IMG/VR virus record: IMGVR_UViG_3300034082_004432
Location: 1-64,000 of that record
Reading direction: 5' to 3' (one strand)
From: a virus
Length of the DNA: 64,000 bases
Shown: piece after piece, positions 42,503 to 55,400 of the stretch
Numbering within the stretch: position 1 is the first letter of the stretch
Layout: every line of letters begins with the position of its first letter
Translations under genes and position numbers: made by a program
Notes under the pieces: model-generated
The model's input: the letters and a program-made list of their open reading frames with translations, nothing else
Databases searched by the model: none
What the model was told of the DNA's origin: nothing

Positions 42503-45500
42503 ATGTCAGATATTGATTTTATCGAATATGATAAAATTTCAATTGCTTCAGATGCTTTCGTATCATCTGCAGAGTTAAATTGTTATTTTCAGTATTTACC
42601 TTCCACAAAAGCAACTTCTTTTAATATAAAGAAAGAGTTGCATACTGCTGGCACGACTGAAGACCCTGATGATTATAAAGTCCCAGATGTTTCTATCAAA
42701 ATTTTGCCAAGAAAACTTTATAGAATTAATCCTTTTCACACAAACTACTCAGAAAATATTGAGTTAAATAAAGTAAATATTGATCCTGATATTATTTATC
42801 CAACCAAAATAAAAGAAAAAAGAGAAAAATTAATTGATTATAGTGCTTTAGGATTGAATGACGATCAAATTGAATTTATGATTGCTTTACAGAATTTAAA
42901 GTCATTAAAAACTGATGATACAATTAAGATATTAGATTTAGAACAGTTTGAATTTGTAGACGAAAAAGTTATGAATGGCTTTTTTCAGATATACCCTAGA
43001 TTCATGGAAATGCTTACAACTGGAGTAAGCTCTGGAGGTCTTGGACAATTTTATGACGACACCGAAAGTTCAGAGTCTATAAATGCAAACGAAGCATTGA
43101 TAAATGAAAGTTTGAAAAAACTCGGTTTAAATCCAAGCGAAGTTAAAGTAAAAAAAAAATTTGAAGTAAGACCAGGTAATTCAAACAAAGATTCTATCAA
43201 CGAATATTTGCAAGATATTTCTTTTTCAAATAAAAATCCATCAAATAATGTTGTTGTTAATAATAATTCTACGACAAACATCAATCAATTAAATTTACAA
43301 AATTATAATAAAATACAATCACAAATAAGATCTTCAAACGTTACAAATAATGTTACATCTTTGAATAAAACTGATTTTAATTTTGTTGATAATAATAATA
43401 GAACTTTAAATCAAATAGTAAATAATGTAAATAAATTTTCTGATTCTAGTAAAATTGATTTTGATAATATTTATAAAAGTTTCTTAAAAGGTTTGAATTT
43501 GTCTCCAAATGTTGAAAATCAATTCTTCAAAATAATCAATCAACATAGCAAGAACTTAAGTTTTGAATTTAATAGAATTTTAAATATATCAGATAAAACG
43601 GTGTATGAAACCAACCTGAAAAATTTATCTACTTCTTACAATTTCTACAGACACATTGAAAATAGATATAGAGAATTTATTCAAAATCTAAATTTTTTCA
43701 ACGACACTGTCCAAGAAATAAAACAAACAGAAATAAATTTACGAAACACTTATCAAAACATTCACAGACATAGTGTAACTCATAAAAATAATCATTACAA
43801 AAATATTCTTAATTTGACCAAAAATGTCAACTACGAATACACTGCAAATGATTATGAATTCCAATATGCAGTCTTGAAAACAATCAAGAATAGCAATCAG
43901 TATGTTGAAAGTAAAATCTCTAAGATAAAAAATGACTTGAATATAACTCAACAAAATTTATCTTTTGTCAACCATCGTGTAGTTCATATTCAAGAAAAAA
44001 CAAACAATTATATAGCTCGTGAAATTAAAAACGTTCTTAATAACACAGATTATGTCGATGAATATTCAAACATTGTAATTAATAAAATAAGTAATATTTC
44101 CAACAATCAAACTGTAAGATCTTTATTGTCCCTAGTTTCTAATGAAGAAAAATTAAATAATTTATTTACAGTTCTTAGACAAAGCAACATCAACACAAAT
44201 AATATCAAAAACTTGGTTGATGTAATAAATTTTTCAAAGAATAGTAATCTTGAAATATCCAAAGTATCAAGTTCAACTGTTGAAAATATAAAGAACTTAA
44301 TTTCTTTATCAAAAAATATTATCGATATAAACAATACTGAAAATCAAATTGTAAATAATATAGATAATAAAATATCTTCAAAAAATTTACAAGAATTTAA
44401 TTCTATTCTTAATTTATCAGAATCAAAATCGTTTACTCGAATAGCTCAGAGCTTTAAACAAGTTTCAAGCGTTTTAGAAAACTTAAACACCCTATCTGTA
44501 AATCCAAAGTTTTCATCAATTTATGTAGATCAGAAAAAAGTACAAGAAATAGAAAATGTTTCTAAAATAAATAAAACAATTAATAAATTAGATGTAAATT
44601 ATATTGTGGAAAAGTTATCAAACTTCAATACTGAAAATTTAACTGAAAAAATAGATTTGATCAAGAATATTAATGTCATTCAAGAATTCAAAAAACAAGA
44701 AAATTTTGTAAGAAAAGTTACTAGATTGGCAAAATATAATGTAAATCAAATTTCAGAAAATATTGATGCTATATCTAGCTTTGAAACAAACTTTAGTAAA
44801 ACAGAATTCAACTCAGAAATTGAAAAATTAAAAAATCTTATAAATGCGACCAAAGATATCAAGCAAACTACTGTTGATAATCTAAGCAAAATAAACATAT
44901 CTAAACTAGATAATATCAAAGTCTCTCAATTTAATTTGGTAAGCAATAATCTTGAAAAATTATCTCAGCTTACAAATGTATCCAACTTATCCCAAGAAAA
45001 CATTGATGTAATTAAGCAAATTACTTTATTGAATAACGTCAACGAAAGTAAAATAAATCAAGTTTCCAATTTGATAAATCTTACAAATTCCAAAGAAATT
45101 CAAAATCTTAAAATTTCAAATATAAATGAAATTTCAAATGTTGTTCAAAAAATTTCTAAATTTGACAATAAAGAATTATTGAATGTTATCAATTTGACAA
45201 AGATAGCGCAAGAAAGAAAAGTATACAATAGAATTTCAAACATAATTAAGAATGTTGAAATTTTGGATTCAGTAAATGTTACTCAAGAAACTGCTACTAA
45301 TATTAGTAAGATTTCTAATACTAATAATATCAATCAAATTACTAAAGATTTGAATTTAATCTCTCAAAATTATAAAGAATTCAAGACAAGCATTCAACAA
45401 ATAAATAAAGTATCTCAAGTTAAGAATATAGATCAAATAGTTAAAAATTTGAATTATGTAAACAATGTATTTCAAGAAAATAATTATGAAAATCGTTTAA

Positions 45501-46477
45501 GTAAAATTGATCAAAAAGACTTTATTACAGCTATTAATTTGAGTAAAAATTATATTCAATCATTTAATAAATTTGAAAGCAAAATAAGCAACATTTCGCA
45601 AAGACAAAGAATTAGAGAAACCTTACAAGATATTAACATTACAAATTCTGTTCAAAACAATTCAGTAGTTCAAATTACGAATAAGACTCAAAAGGTCCAG
45701 ATGCAAGAATTTATTCAGAGTTTAAACCTGTTAGAGACTGAGCAAAATACAAATATTCTCAATCGTTATAGTTTTGAAAGTAATAAGAAAAATATTTCAA
45801 ATTTATTTACTGAATTGAATTTGACTCAGCAAATAAAACAAGAAAAAAGAACTGAAAAAGAATTTGCTCGTATTTCAAAACGCATCGATAAAATGAGTAA
45901 AGAAACTATCAAAGTACAGGGAAATTCTTACAAAGTTGAACAAAATTTCTTTGACATGATGAATTTTTATAATGATCAGAAAATTTCTAAGACAAGTAAA
46001 GATAGAAAAGTTAATAATTTCTTTCAACTCTTAGATGTATTAAATGTTCAAAAAACAACAAACGAAAGAAAAGTCACTCAGAAAATACATAAAATCGAGC
46101 AGATTCAAAATCGTATCATAAATAATACATCACAAATAAAAATAGATGTCTATAAAGAGAAAAAAGAAAACTATTACAAAATAGATAACAGGCAGACATT
46201 TACTTCCAATAATTATCATTCAGAAAAAGAAGAACAGAAAAAAACTGAAAAAATAGTTGAAAACAAAGTAGAAGAGTTGTTTGTCAAGAAAATTGAAAAT
46301 GTAACAAATAATTTAGTATCCAATGTCATTACGAAAAATGAATTCAATACTATCAAAAAAGAAATAATTCAAGAAATTTTTAACATAGAAGCAAAGACAG
46401 AAGAGAAGATCAAAGAGCTGCGTAAGGAAACCCAGCAGACTGTACAAACTATGTTAGATAGATTCCTAAGAAGTTAA
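42503..46477 (+). CDS. Asn-rich helical repeat (fibrous) protein
   Basis: This 1324-residue protein has a globular N-terminal 200 residues, then about 1000 residues strikingly rich in Asn, Lys, Ile, Ser and Leu. These are organised as degenerate helical repeats with recurring 'N-I-S-K-I' and 'I-x-x-L-x-N-V' type phrases (for example NVVQKISKFDNKELLNVINL). The C-terminus is a charged coiled coil (NIEAKTEEKIKELRKETQQ). No signal peptide or enzyme motif. It is probably a long fibrous virion protein. It is directly followed by the giant PKD protein, with the next ATG starting right at its stop. Confidence 0.6.
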   Translation: MSDIDFIEYDKISIASDAFVSSAELNCYFQYLPSTKATSFNIKKELHTAGTTEDPDDYKVPDVSIKILPRKLYRINPFHTNYSENIELNKVNIDPDIIYPTKIKEKREKLIDYSALGLNDDQIEFMIALQNLKSLKTDDTIKILDLEQFEFVDEKVMNGFFQIYPRFMEMLTTGVSSGGLGQFYDDTESSESINANEALINESLKKLGLNPSEVKVKKKFEVRPGNSNKDSINEYLQDISFSNKNPSNNVVVNNNSTTNINQLNLQNYNKIQSQIRSSNVTNNVTSLNKTDFNFVDNNNRTLNQIVNNVNKFSDSSKIDFDNIYKSFLKGLNLSPNVENQFFKIINQHSKNLSFEFNRILNISDKTVYETNLKNLSTSYNFYRHIENRYREFIQNLNFFNDTVQEIKQTEINLRNTYQNIHRHSVTHKNNHYKNILNLTKNVNYEYTANDYEFQYAVLKTIKNSNQYVESKISKIKNDLNITQQNLSFVNHRVVHIQEKTNNYIAREIKNVLNNTDYVDEYSNIVINKISNISNNQTVRSLLSLVSNEEKLNNLFTVLRQSNINTNNIKNLVDVINFSKNSNLEISKVSSSTVENIKNLISLSKNIIDINNTENQIVNNIDNKISSKNLQEFNSILNLSESKSFTRIAQSFKQVSSVLENLNTLSVNPKFSSIYVDQKKVQEIENVSKINKTINKLDVNYIVEKLSNFNTENLTEKIDLIKNINVIQEFKKQENFVRKVTRLAKYNVNQISENIDAISSFETNFSKTEFNSEIEKLKNLINATKDIKQTTVDNLSKINISKLDNIKVSQFNLVSNNLEKLSQLTNVSNLSQENIDVIKQITLLNNVNESKINQVSNLINLTNSKEIQNLKISNINEISNVVQKISKFDNKELLNVINLTKIAQERKVYNRISNIIKNVEILDSVNVTQETATNISKISNTNNINQITKDLNLISQNYKEFKTSIQQINKVSQVKNIDQIVKNLNYVNNVFQENNYENRLSKIDQKDFITAINLSKNYIQSFNKFESKISNISQRQRIRETLQDINITNSVQNNSVVQITNKTQKVQMQEFIQSLNLLETEQNTNILNRYSFESNKKNISNLFTELNLTQQIKQEKRTEKEFARISKRIDKMSKETIKVQGNSYKVEQNFFDMMNFYNDQKISKTSKDRKVNNFFQLLDVLNVQKTTNERKVTQKIHKIEQIQNRIINNTSQIKIDVYKEKKENYYKIDNRQTFTSNNYHSEKEEQKKTEKIVENKVEELFVKKIENVTNNLVSNVITKNEFNTIKKEIIQEIFNIEAKTEEKIKELRKETQQTVQTMLDRFLRS

Positions 46478-49400
46478 ATGGCAACTTATAAAACAAATAG
46501 ATCGAGAACTACAAGTTTTATTGGAAAGTTCAAATTCAATTACGAAATTGTGCTTGGGGTAATTCCTGGAACTGAGTTTAATTTCAATGAAAGAAAACAA
46601 GATTTTGCCACTAGTGCTGCTGTAAATTTTTCTCATGATGCTTTTACATTCAATGGAGCTGTTCTTAATAACCCTCCTGTAGAGGCAGCTTTTAGATATC
46701 CTGGTGGTGGAGCTGACATCAATCAGGGATTGGTGGTTTATGATGAAGTTGCCAAAAAAGTATATATTCTTTTTTCATTCACTTTAGAAAAACGAAATGA
46801 ATTTCAATCAACAACAAGAATGTCAGGACCATTTGTTCTAGAAGTAGTTGACTTCAATTATGAACAATCTCCTAGAGAAGGAAATTTTAAGATTGTTTCT
46901 GGATCTGTTGAAGGTACTGTTTTTTACGGTGCGCCTTTAGACGAATATGTAAGTATAGAAGAATTTTTTCCATCTGAAATTAAGACAGAGCCTTCAAGGA
47001 CAGGTTGTGGCAATGATGAATTTGTAGTTCAAAAAGAATTTGACAAAAATACTGTCAGACAATTTCCTAGATACACGACACTTAATTGGTTCGAACTTAT
47101 AAGACCTAGTTCATCGGGAACCATGGGAATCAAGTTGACTGCAGTAAATAGTAAAGGTCAAGTTAATGAGTTTTCTAAGTCAGTTCCAATTTCATTTGGT
47201 CTTTCTAGAAGAATGAACTACACTGCTGGAAAAGTTTTAAACGCATGGGCTAGGAACTTATCAAATAGTGGCTATATAGCAACATATGGCTTAGCATCAG
47301 ATGCCAAGAGTCAAATTACAGCTAAAACTGATACTGTTTCAGTTGATCTAAGCAACTTTTCTGTTAATACAGTTTATGATCAATATTATAATAATATTTC
47401 AAATGCATACATAAATTATTCGGGAGAACCAACTAGAACTGTTACTTTTGATGCTGAAGTTTATGATTGGAAAACAAATCATACAGACCCATTGACAGCT
47501 TATCTTGTTGGGTTTGGAAGTACTAGTTGGCCACAGCAGTACAAGAGAATAAAATATAATAAAGCACAATTTGAAACAGTTGAAACAAATTCAGGTAAGA
47601 TTTCAAGTTCTCAAACTTATGATAGAATTGGATTGGCCTTAGTTGAAGCAAATACATATATACTAGGAAGACCAACACAAAGGGATTCAAAATCTATAAC
47701 TTTTGACAATACTCAAAAGTGGATTTTTGGAATGTTGGATGGAGCAAAATCAAAAGAAATTTTTGACGATCTTGATTCTCCGACTGATCATATGGATTAT
47801 CCAACTAAGTACATTCTGGGAGCAGATGGATGCGAAGATGTAAATTTTTTAAATCAAGAATTAACTATTTCTGAATTAGAGCTACCTAGTAGTTCCTTTT
47901 CAATTCCCATACCATTGAGAGGTTGGAAGTTCCCTGCCTTAACTTTATTTCAGCAAAAAGAATATTTGATTCCTGGCACATCAAATATAAGAAGTTTTCT
48001 AGGCGATGGAAATGAGCCTAATTATTATGGCAATCAAAACTTATCAGGTTATAGATACTTAAATTTACAACTTAAATCTAAGAATAACGATCAACAATCT
48101 GGCATATTTACTATAGAAGAAATTTCCAAAGGCCCAACAACTTTACAAAATACTACATTAACTAACAAAAAAACTTGGAGTATTAAAACTAATTCATCTA
48201 CATTCCAAAACTTATATATCGATCTTTGCAATCCTGATAACAAAATCGATAATGTAGATAATCAAGATTCTCCTTATCCTAGACTTAATGCTTACACTAC
48301 TTCCAAACCATTAAGTGTAAGCTCGTTTGGTCTATTGTCTGCTGAAAATAAACCTAGTGATGATTTCATAATTACTAAACCAAAAAGCGGCATTGAATCA
48401 AAAACTTGGATAAACGAAGTTGTCAAGAAGCAAATCCAAAACTCAGGAATAATTTATTTATCAGATAGTAAATCAACCAATATTGATTACTTTGAAGTAA
48501 ATACATCTGCATTTCCAAGTTCAGGTGGTACTAATATAATTTATGGAAGACCAAGAGTATTTAATGGAAAAATTAAACTAGCTTCTCCATTTAATGCTCT
48601 TGATGGTTTTACTTACGATGATAATGGTAATAGAAAAGATATAATTCCTGATTACTTTAGGACATTAGACCTTTACATTCCAAAAAATGACTTAACAGCA
48701 GGTAAGTCTATAGATGAATTATTATTGAGAAATCAAAAAGGCGAATATACTGAAGAGTTTGAAGTTTATGATTTTGATCCTGGATTCCCTGATGAAACAG
48801 ATATTTTGGGCAAAACAGTTGCACAATATACTGATGGAGATTTGAATATTTTTACAAATCCAATTCAATTTTTAAAACAAAACAACAATCCATATGATGG
48901 TGTTATTATTGAAAATCCATCAACAAAGGTTAGAAAAACTTATAAGTTTAACGAATATTTCAGTTTGAATGACAATGGATTGAATTACATAACAATTATT
49001 TTACCAAGTAGTTTTGACAGAAATATTGTATTTCCTTCTGGAAGCAACATTAGGTTGGGATTCTTAGATAAAAAAACAGATGATGCTTTTAGATCATGTG
49101 TAATAAAAATAAAGAAAATTGACAAAATTCAACAAAATAAATTTAGAGCTACATTAGAATACGCCAAGATTGATAAGAATTCACCACCAAATTATGCTGG
49201 AATAGCTGTTTCAAATAACGGAGTTTACACTTTTTTCTCTCCTAATGCCCCTTTGGTTACAGTAGTTCCAACAAGGTTATTGGAATTTACTTTTCCTCTT
49301 GACACATCATTATTTACAAATATAGTTTCACGTGACCCAAATCAAAACGAAGTAAATGCTATAGATGATTATCCAGAAGATGAAGCTACTAATGGTCCAT

Positions 49401-52400
49401 ACTATGGAGTTTCAAGAATTGCTAAAATTGAATTAGATAATCCTCTCATTGAATTGGGCGAGACTAAATTAACAAGAACTAATTCTAAAGCTAATTTTGT
49501 AATTTCAGGAAACAATAATACATTTGAAGCTAAAACTAGATTCAATGCTTCTTCTAAAATTACAACTGAATATTTTACGAGAAGATTTTGGCAACAAAAC
49601 ACTGATGCTAGAGATGAAGAAGAGGGAGATATTGAATGGCAACATACACAGTCAGAAACTGTAGACTACTGGACACCATTTCCAAAATCTATTGCTGATT
49701 TTTGCAACGATGTTAACAAAATTGATCAATATGTTGCACCATCATGGCTGGATACAAATAACTCAGCTACCAATGTTATAAGACACCCAGGATGGATTGC
49801 AACAAAATCAAATAAATCTTATCCAGTTGACCCAATCACTGGTAATAGAATTTATACCAATAAACTGGATCCTGAGTATCTGAATCCAGATACTGGGTAT
49901 GCTTCATGGATATTTGGTGGAGGCATATTAGCTTTACCAAATGGAAAAACTACAGGCAGTGGTACTACTTATCAAAAAGCAATTGATATAGATTTAAATC
50001 AACTTAGAATAATTCTCGCTCAAACAATATTCCATAGAATTAATGGTGATTTTCCTCCAGGTTTGCCTGATTTATTTGGCAATACATCTTTGAGAAATCA
50101 AGATGGATCAGCACAAGAATCAGTGTTGCATTTAAGAGGTGGATTGATAGCAAGAGCTCCTGGACATGGCCTTATTTTGCCACCAAGAAAAAGTTCTGTA
50201 GAAGATGTAAGAAAAGCTAACTTGATCGAAGTATTTTCACAACAAAATAAAGGATCTTCTGAATCAGATATTATTGGTTTTTACGAGACTGGTAGTGTTT
50301 ACGGAAAAAATAGAAGAGACCATTTTATTGAACTCGAAAAATCTAAAAATTTTCCAACACCATCAGATTTTAGAAGTTCAGTGAGGAATTTATCTCAAGC
50401 TAAAAGAGAAAGAACATCTTTCAAGGGCGGTAAAACAAACATAGCAACAAATCTTACTGCATGCGAATCAGGATTTGAACAAGCTATAGTTATTGCTTAC
50501 ACAGTTCCAAGTACAAAAACTGGTGAAGAAAATCAAACTGCAGTGATTACAACTGATTCTTTTTTCACTACACAATACGAAAAATATCCTGTGGGTTTTA
50601 ATGTAAATACAGGTATAGGAATTACTTTAAAAGGTGAATTCCCATTTCTCATTTCTTCAGAACTACATATAAATCAAACAAAAAGAATTCATACATTCTT
50701 GTTGACTGAAAGAAATTCAGTAAAGAATTCAACAAGCTCTCACGATTATGATTCTCTTATATCAGCAAATACTGACATGAGAAATCAAGCTTCTTGGCAT
50801 CCATACATACAAGGAGAACCAAAAGTTGATGCAAATTTTTCAACATTATCAAAAGCATTTAAATCAACAAAACTAAATTCATATTTGATTACTGACCAAG
50901 CTGCACAGTTGTTCAATGTGGGTTATGCTGATCCTGGTGCAATTTTAGTTAGATCAATACCACTTAATATTACAAATATAACTGCGCCACTTACAGACAA
51001 GACAATTTTCATAGATGGAGTTGCACCAACATTTACTTCAGATTTTAGATTATTAGAACCAATAGCTTCTTCGGGTACTGCTCATTCATCTTTCCCAACA
51101 ATTGTGCAACTTTCATCAAGAGAATACGCTGTTGCATATTCGATGAGTGCGACACCACGAAAAATAAATTTAAAAATAATTTCCAATTACCAAGCTCAAG
51201 ATAGAAATACTCTTTTGGACTTAGACGTTTTATCTGGAAACACAATTAATTCTGATTACAATATTTATGGTCTTACATCAGATTACGATGAAAAACTGGG
51301 TCTTCATAGATCTGTTTTTTGGTGCAATGGAAATATTTATTATTTTGAGCATGCTATGCATTCAGTTGACATGAACTTGAAACGCAATGAAACGCTCCAT
51401 TTGATAAAAGGAAGACTTGACGATCCATTGGTCTTGGAATTATCAAATAGAAAAAACATCATAACATACTATGATTCTTCTAGTGAATTTAATGCATCTG
51501 TCCCTAAGCACAAACCAGCCTTAATAAGTTGCAAAAAACAAGAATACAATGGAAAAGTTATAGTAGCTTACGATACTGGTAAATGTAACATAGAAGCTGT
51601 TTTATTGAATCCATATGCATCAATACTTGGCGTAAGAAAGTTTGATATTGAATGTATCAATACATCAGATTCCACAAATACAGATACAATCACAAATACA
51701 AAACCTATTGCTAATATTTCAGCAAATCCTACCAGTGGTCAATCAGCATTATTTGTAAGTTTCTTATCAACAAATTCTTACGATCCAAGTGGAAGCGCTT
51801 TGACTTATGTTTGGAATTTTGGCGACGATACTCAGTCAACTGAAGAAAATCCAACTCATACATTTATAAATAATACAACTGATCCTATACAATTTAAAGT
51901 ATCTTTAGTTGTGACCAATGCAAATGGATTTAGCAGTGATCCAGCGACAGTAATTATTACAGTCAACCCAGCGCCAGTTAATAATTTATTGCCACAAGCA
52001 AAATTTTCAGGCACTCCAATTTCAGGTTCAGTTACTTTGAGTGTGACATTTACGGATCAATCTTCTCCAGCTAATGACGGATCGTTTATTCAACTTTATC
52101 AGTGGGATTTTGGTGATGATAATACTGCAATAAAATTCGATAATCAATCTTTTACTTATGATTACACAAGAGCTGGTAAATTTACACCTTCTTTGATTAT
52201 AAGAGATAACCTACTAAGAATTTCAAGTAAGTTTATAGGACCCACTATTACAGTGGATGGTACCGTCAACAATCCACCATCTCCATCTTTTAATTGGGCT
52301 CAAACATCGTATAGTCCAAATTTAAAAGTAAAATTTACTGATACTTCAAGTGATGATGAAGGACCATTAGTTGCTTGGAGCTGGAATTTTGGAGATAACC

Positions 52401-55400
52401 AAACAGCTGACGTTCAAAACCCAGAACACATTTATGCAGATCCTGGCAAATACAGAGTGGTTCTTACTGTTACTGATTCTGGAGGACTTCAAGTCTCAGG
52501 AACAATTGAAATTACAGTTGCTCCTCCAGGAAATAATCCGCCCATTGCAAACTTTAATTTTTCTCAACAAAATAGAAAGTTGATTGTAGAATTTACTGAT
52601 CTATCTTCTGATTCTGATGGGATAATATCTTTGTGGAGTTGGGATTTTGGTGATGGCTCTACAGATCTTGTTCAAAATCCTACACACGCATATTCTATAG
52701 CTGGTACATATCAAGTAACTTTGAAAGTAACTGATAGCGGCGGTAAATTTAGTTCTATCACAAAAAATGTAATAGTTGCTCCACTAATAAACTTACCTCC
52801 AATTATAAATAATATTTCTGGTTCACAAATTGGTTTCACACCTTTACAGGCAAAATTTACCGAAATATCTATAGACCCAGATGGTTTTATAACAAAATGG
52901 GATTGGAATTTTGGAGATGGACAAACTTTTTCGACGACAAATAGTTTGCTTAAAAACCCAACTCATACATACTTTCTACCTGGAACGTATACAATTAGAT
53001 TAACTGTAAGTGATGATGGATTGGCTGACGGTACAGAAATTAAAACAGCTACATCTTCTATCGAAATTACAATTGTTTCACCTCCTGCAAACAAACCACC
53101 TATAGCTTTATTCAATGTTGATATCAATAATATTTTGGCACCAGCAGTGATAAACTTTACTGATCTTTCTTCTGATTTAGATGGAAAAATAGTTTCATGG
53201 CTATGGGAATTTGAAGCTAATTCGTCATTGTTTTTCAATATTCAAACCTATCAAAAAGTTGTTTCACATAGATTTACAAGATCTGGTATATATCCAGTTA
53301 AACTCACCGTTACAGATGACGGAAATCTTACAAATACTTATATATTTGAAGTAAATATTAAAAATAATTTACCTGTGGCTGAATTATCAGCTTTTCCTAA
53401 TCCAACTTTGTCTCAAACACAAGTCAACTTTTTTGGTAATAATTCATATGATCTAGATGGGAGTATTACTAAATATAATTGGGACTTTGGAGATGGAAAT
53501 AAAATTCTTCAAGGCAGTACAAGAGAAAGCCATGTTTACACTAAACCTGGTGTATATAATGCTTCTTTGACAGTAACAGACAATATCGGAGACACATCAA
53601 CAGCTAATTTACAAATTACAATTACAAATAGAAATCCTGTTGCAGTCATTACTTATACGTCTCTAAGCGTTAAAGCTCCAGGCAGTTTAACTTTTAACGG
53701 TGATACATCTTATGATCCAGATGGAATCATAGTTTCATATAACTGGTCAACAACAAATGGACTTTCTGCAAACACACCAAACGCAACTTTTAATTTTACA
53801 GTAGAAGGTTCTTACACAATTTACCTAACTGTAACAGATGATTCAGGTGGCACTAATACAACCAGTGTTTTAGTAATTGTCACACCAGCTGATAATGTTT
53901 TGCCCATTGCTATTTTAAATGTTGATAAAAGTTCTGGAGTGATAAATGATACTTTTACTTTTGACACACTTGGATCGTATGATCCAGATGGAAATATTGT
54001 TTTATATCAAATAGATTTTGGTGATGGAACTTCAAAACAATTTGCAACTCCAGGCCCAATTTTACATTCTTACAATAGGGTTGGAACATTTACTGCAAAA
54101 CTTACCTTGACGGATAATAGAGCTGGCCAAAGTTTAGAAACATTAAACTCTAAAAAAATTATAATTATAAATAATCAGCCTCCAGTATCATCTTTTTCAT
54201 TTACTCCAAATAATGCTTTTACTTTTGATGTAATTAATTTTTCAGATAATTCTACAGATCCAGAAAATAATTTGGTCAGGTGGGATTGGGATTTTGGTGA
54301 TGAAACAAGTTTTACAACAAGAGATCCTTTGCAAAAATCTCCGCAGAAATCTTACAATAAGGGTAAAAGAAATTACACAGCATCTTTAACCGTTTATGAC
54401 AACATGGGATTATCAAACACATCATCTCAAGTTGTAAGCATTTTAAATAGAAAACCATTTGCAGTAATATCTACAAACACTGCCCCATCCAATAACACTA
54501 TTTCTGGAATAGCTCCTTTTACTGTTGTTTTTGATTCAAACTCTTATGACTTGGATGGAACAGTAGTTGATTATGAATGGTATTTGAATGGTATTTCTAG
54601 CACACCTTTTATAACCAAAACTTTTACTTACACATTTACAACAGCAAGATTTATTCCATATGTTGTAACTTTACGTGTCAGAGATGATGATGGAGATTGG
54701 AGTGATGTTGCATCAATTGGTGTTAAGGTAAACCCAGAAAATATTCCACCCGTTTCAGTAATTAGAGCAAACCCAGAATCAAATACAAGACAAGCACCAG
54801 TGACAGTAAGTTTTTCAGGAGCTGGAAGTTACGATCCTGATAATATTGGTGGCGAACTTATTTATTCATGGGACTTTGGCAATGGTAGTAGATCAAGTCT
54901 TGTAAATACGGACACAGTTTATTCACAGCCAGGTACTTATAAAGTTTCATTAACTGTAACCGATAACTTGGGAGCTAGTAATACTGCAACACTAGATTAC
55001 ATTGTTAAAAATAATAAACCAATTGCAGTATTAGACACAACGCCACCAGGTATTACACAAGTTGAAATAAATACTCCAGTATTATTTACTTCAAATGGAA
55101 GTTATGATCCAGATAATAATCAATTTATAAATGGATATAAGTGGCTTGTAGATGGAGTGAATCAAAATTCAAACACACCAACATTATCTACATCATTTAG
55201 CTCAATTGGTTATCACACAGTAACTTTATCTGTTTTTGATAATTTGGGATTAGAATCAGATCCTGTGTCAAAAACTCTGTTTATCATCTCAAATCCACCA
55301 CCGCCATTAGCAAATCAAAATCCAATTGCTATTTTGGGTAATGAGCCAGGAATAACTGGTTATATTGAATTGAAAGTTGGAGATACTTTTACCTTTGATG

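Noticed and set aside
43380-45900. CRISPR-like or direct DNA repeats in the Asn-rich gene
   Set aside because: Similarity is at the level of amino-acid composition and degenerate phrases; no identical spaced DNA repeats were found.
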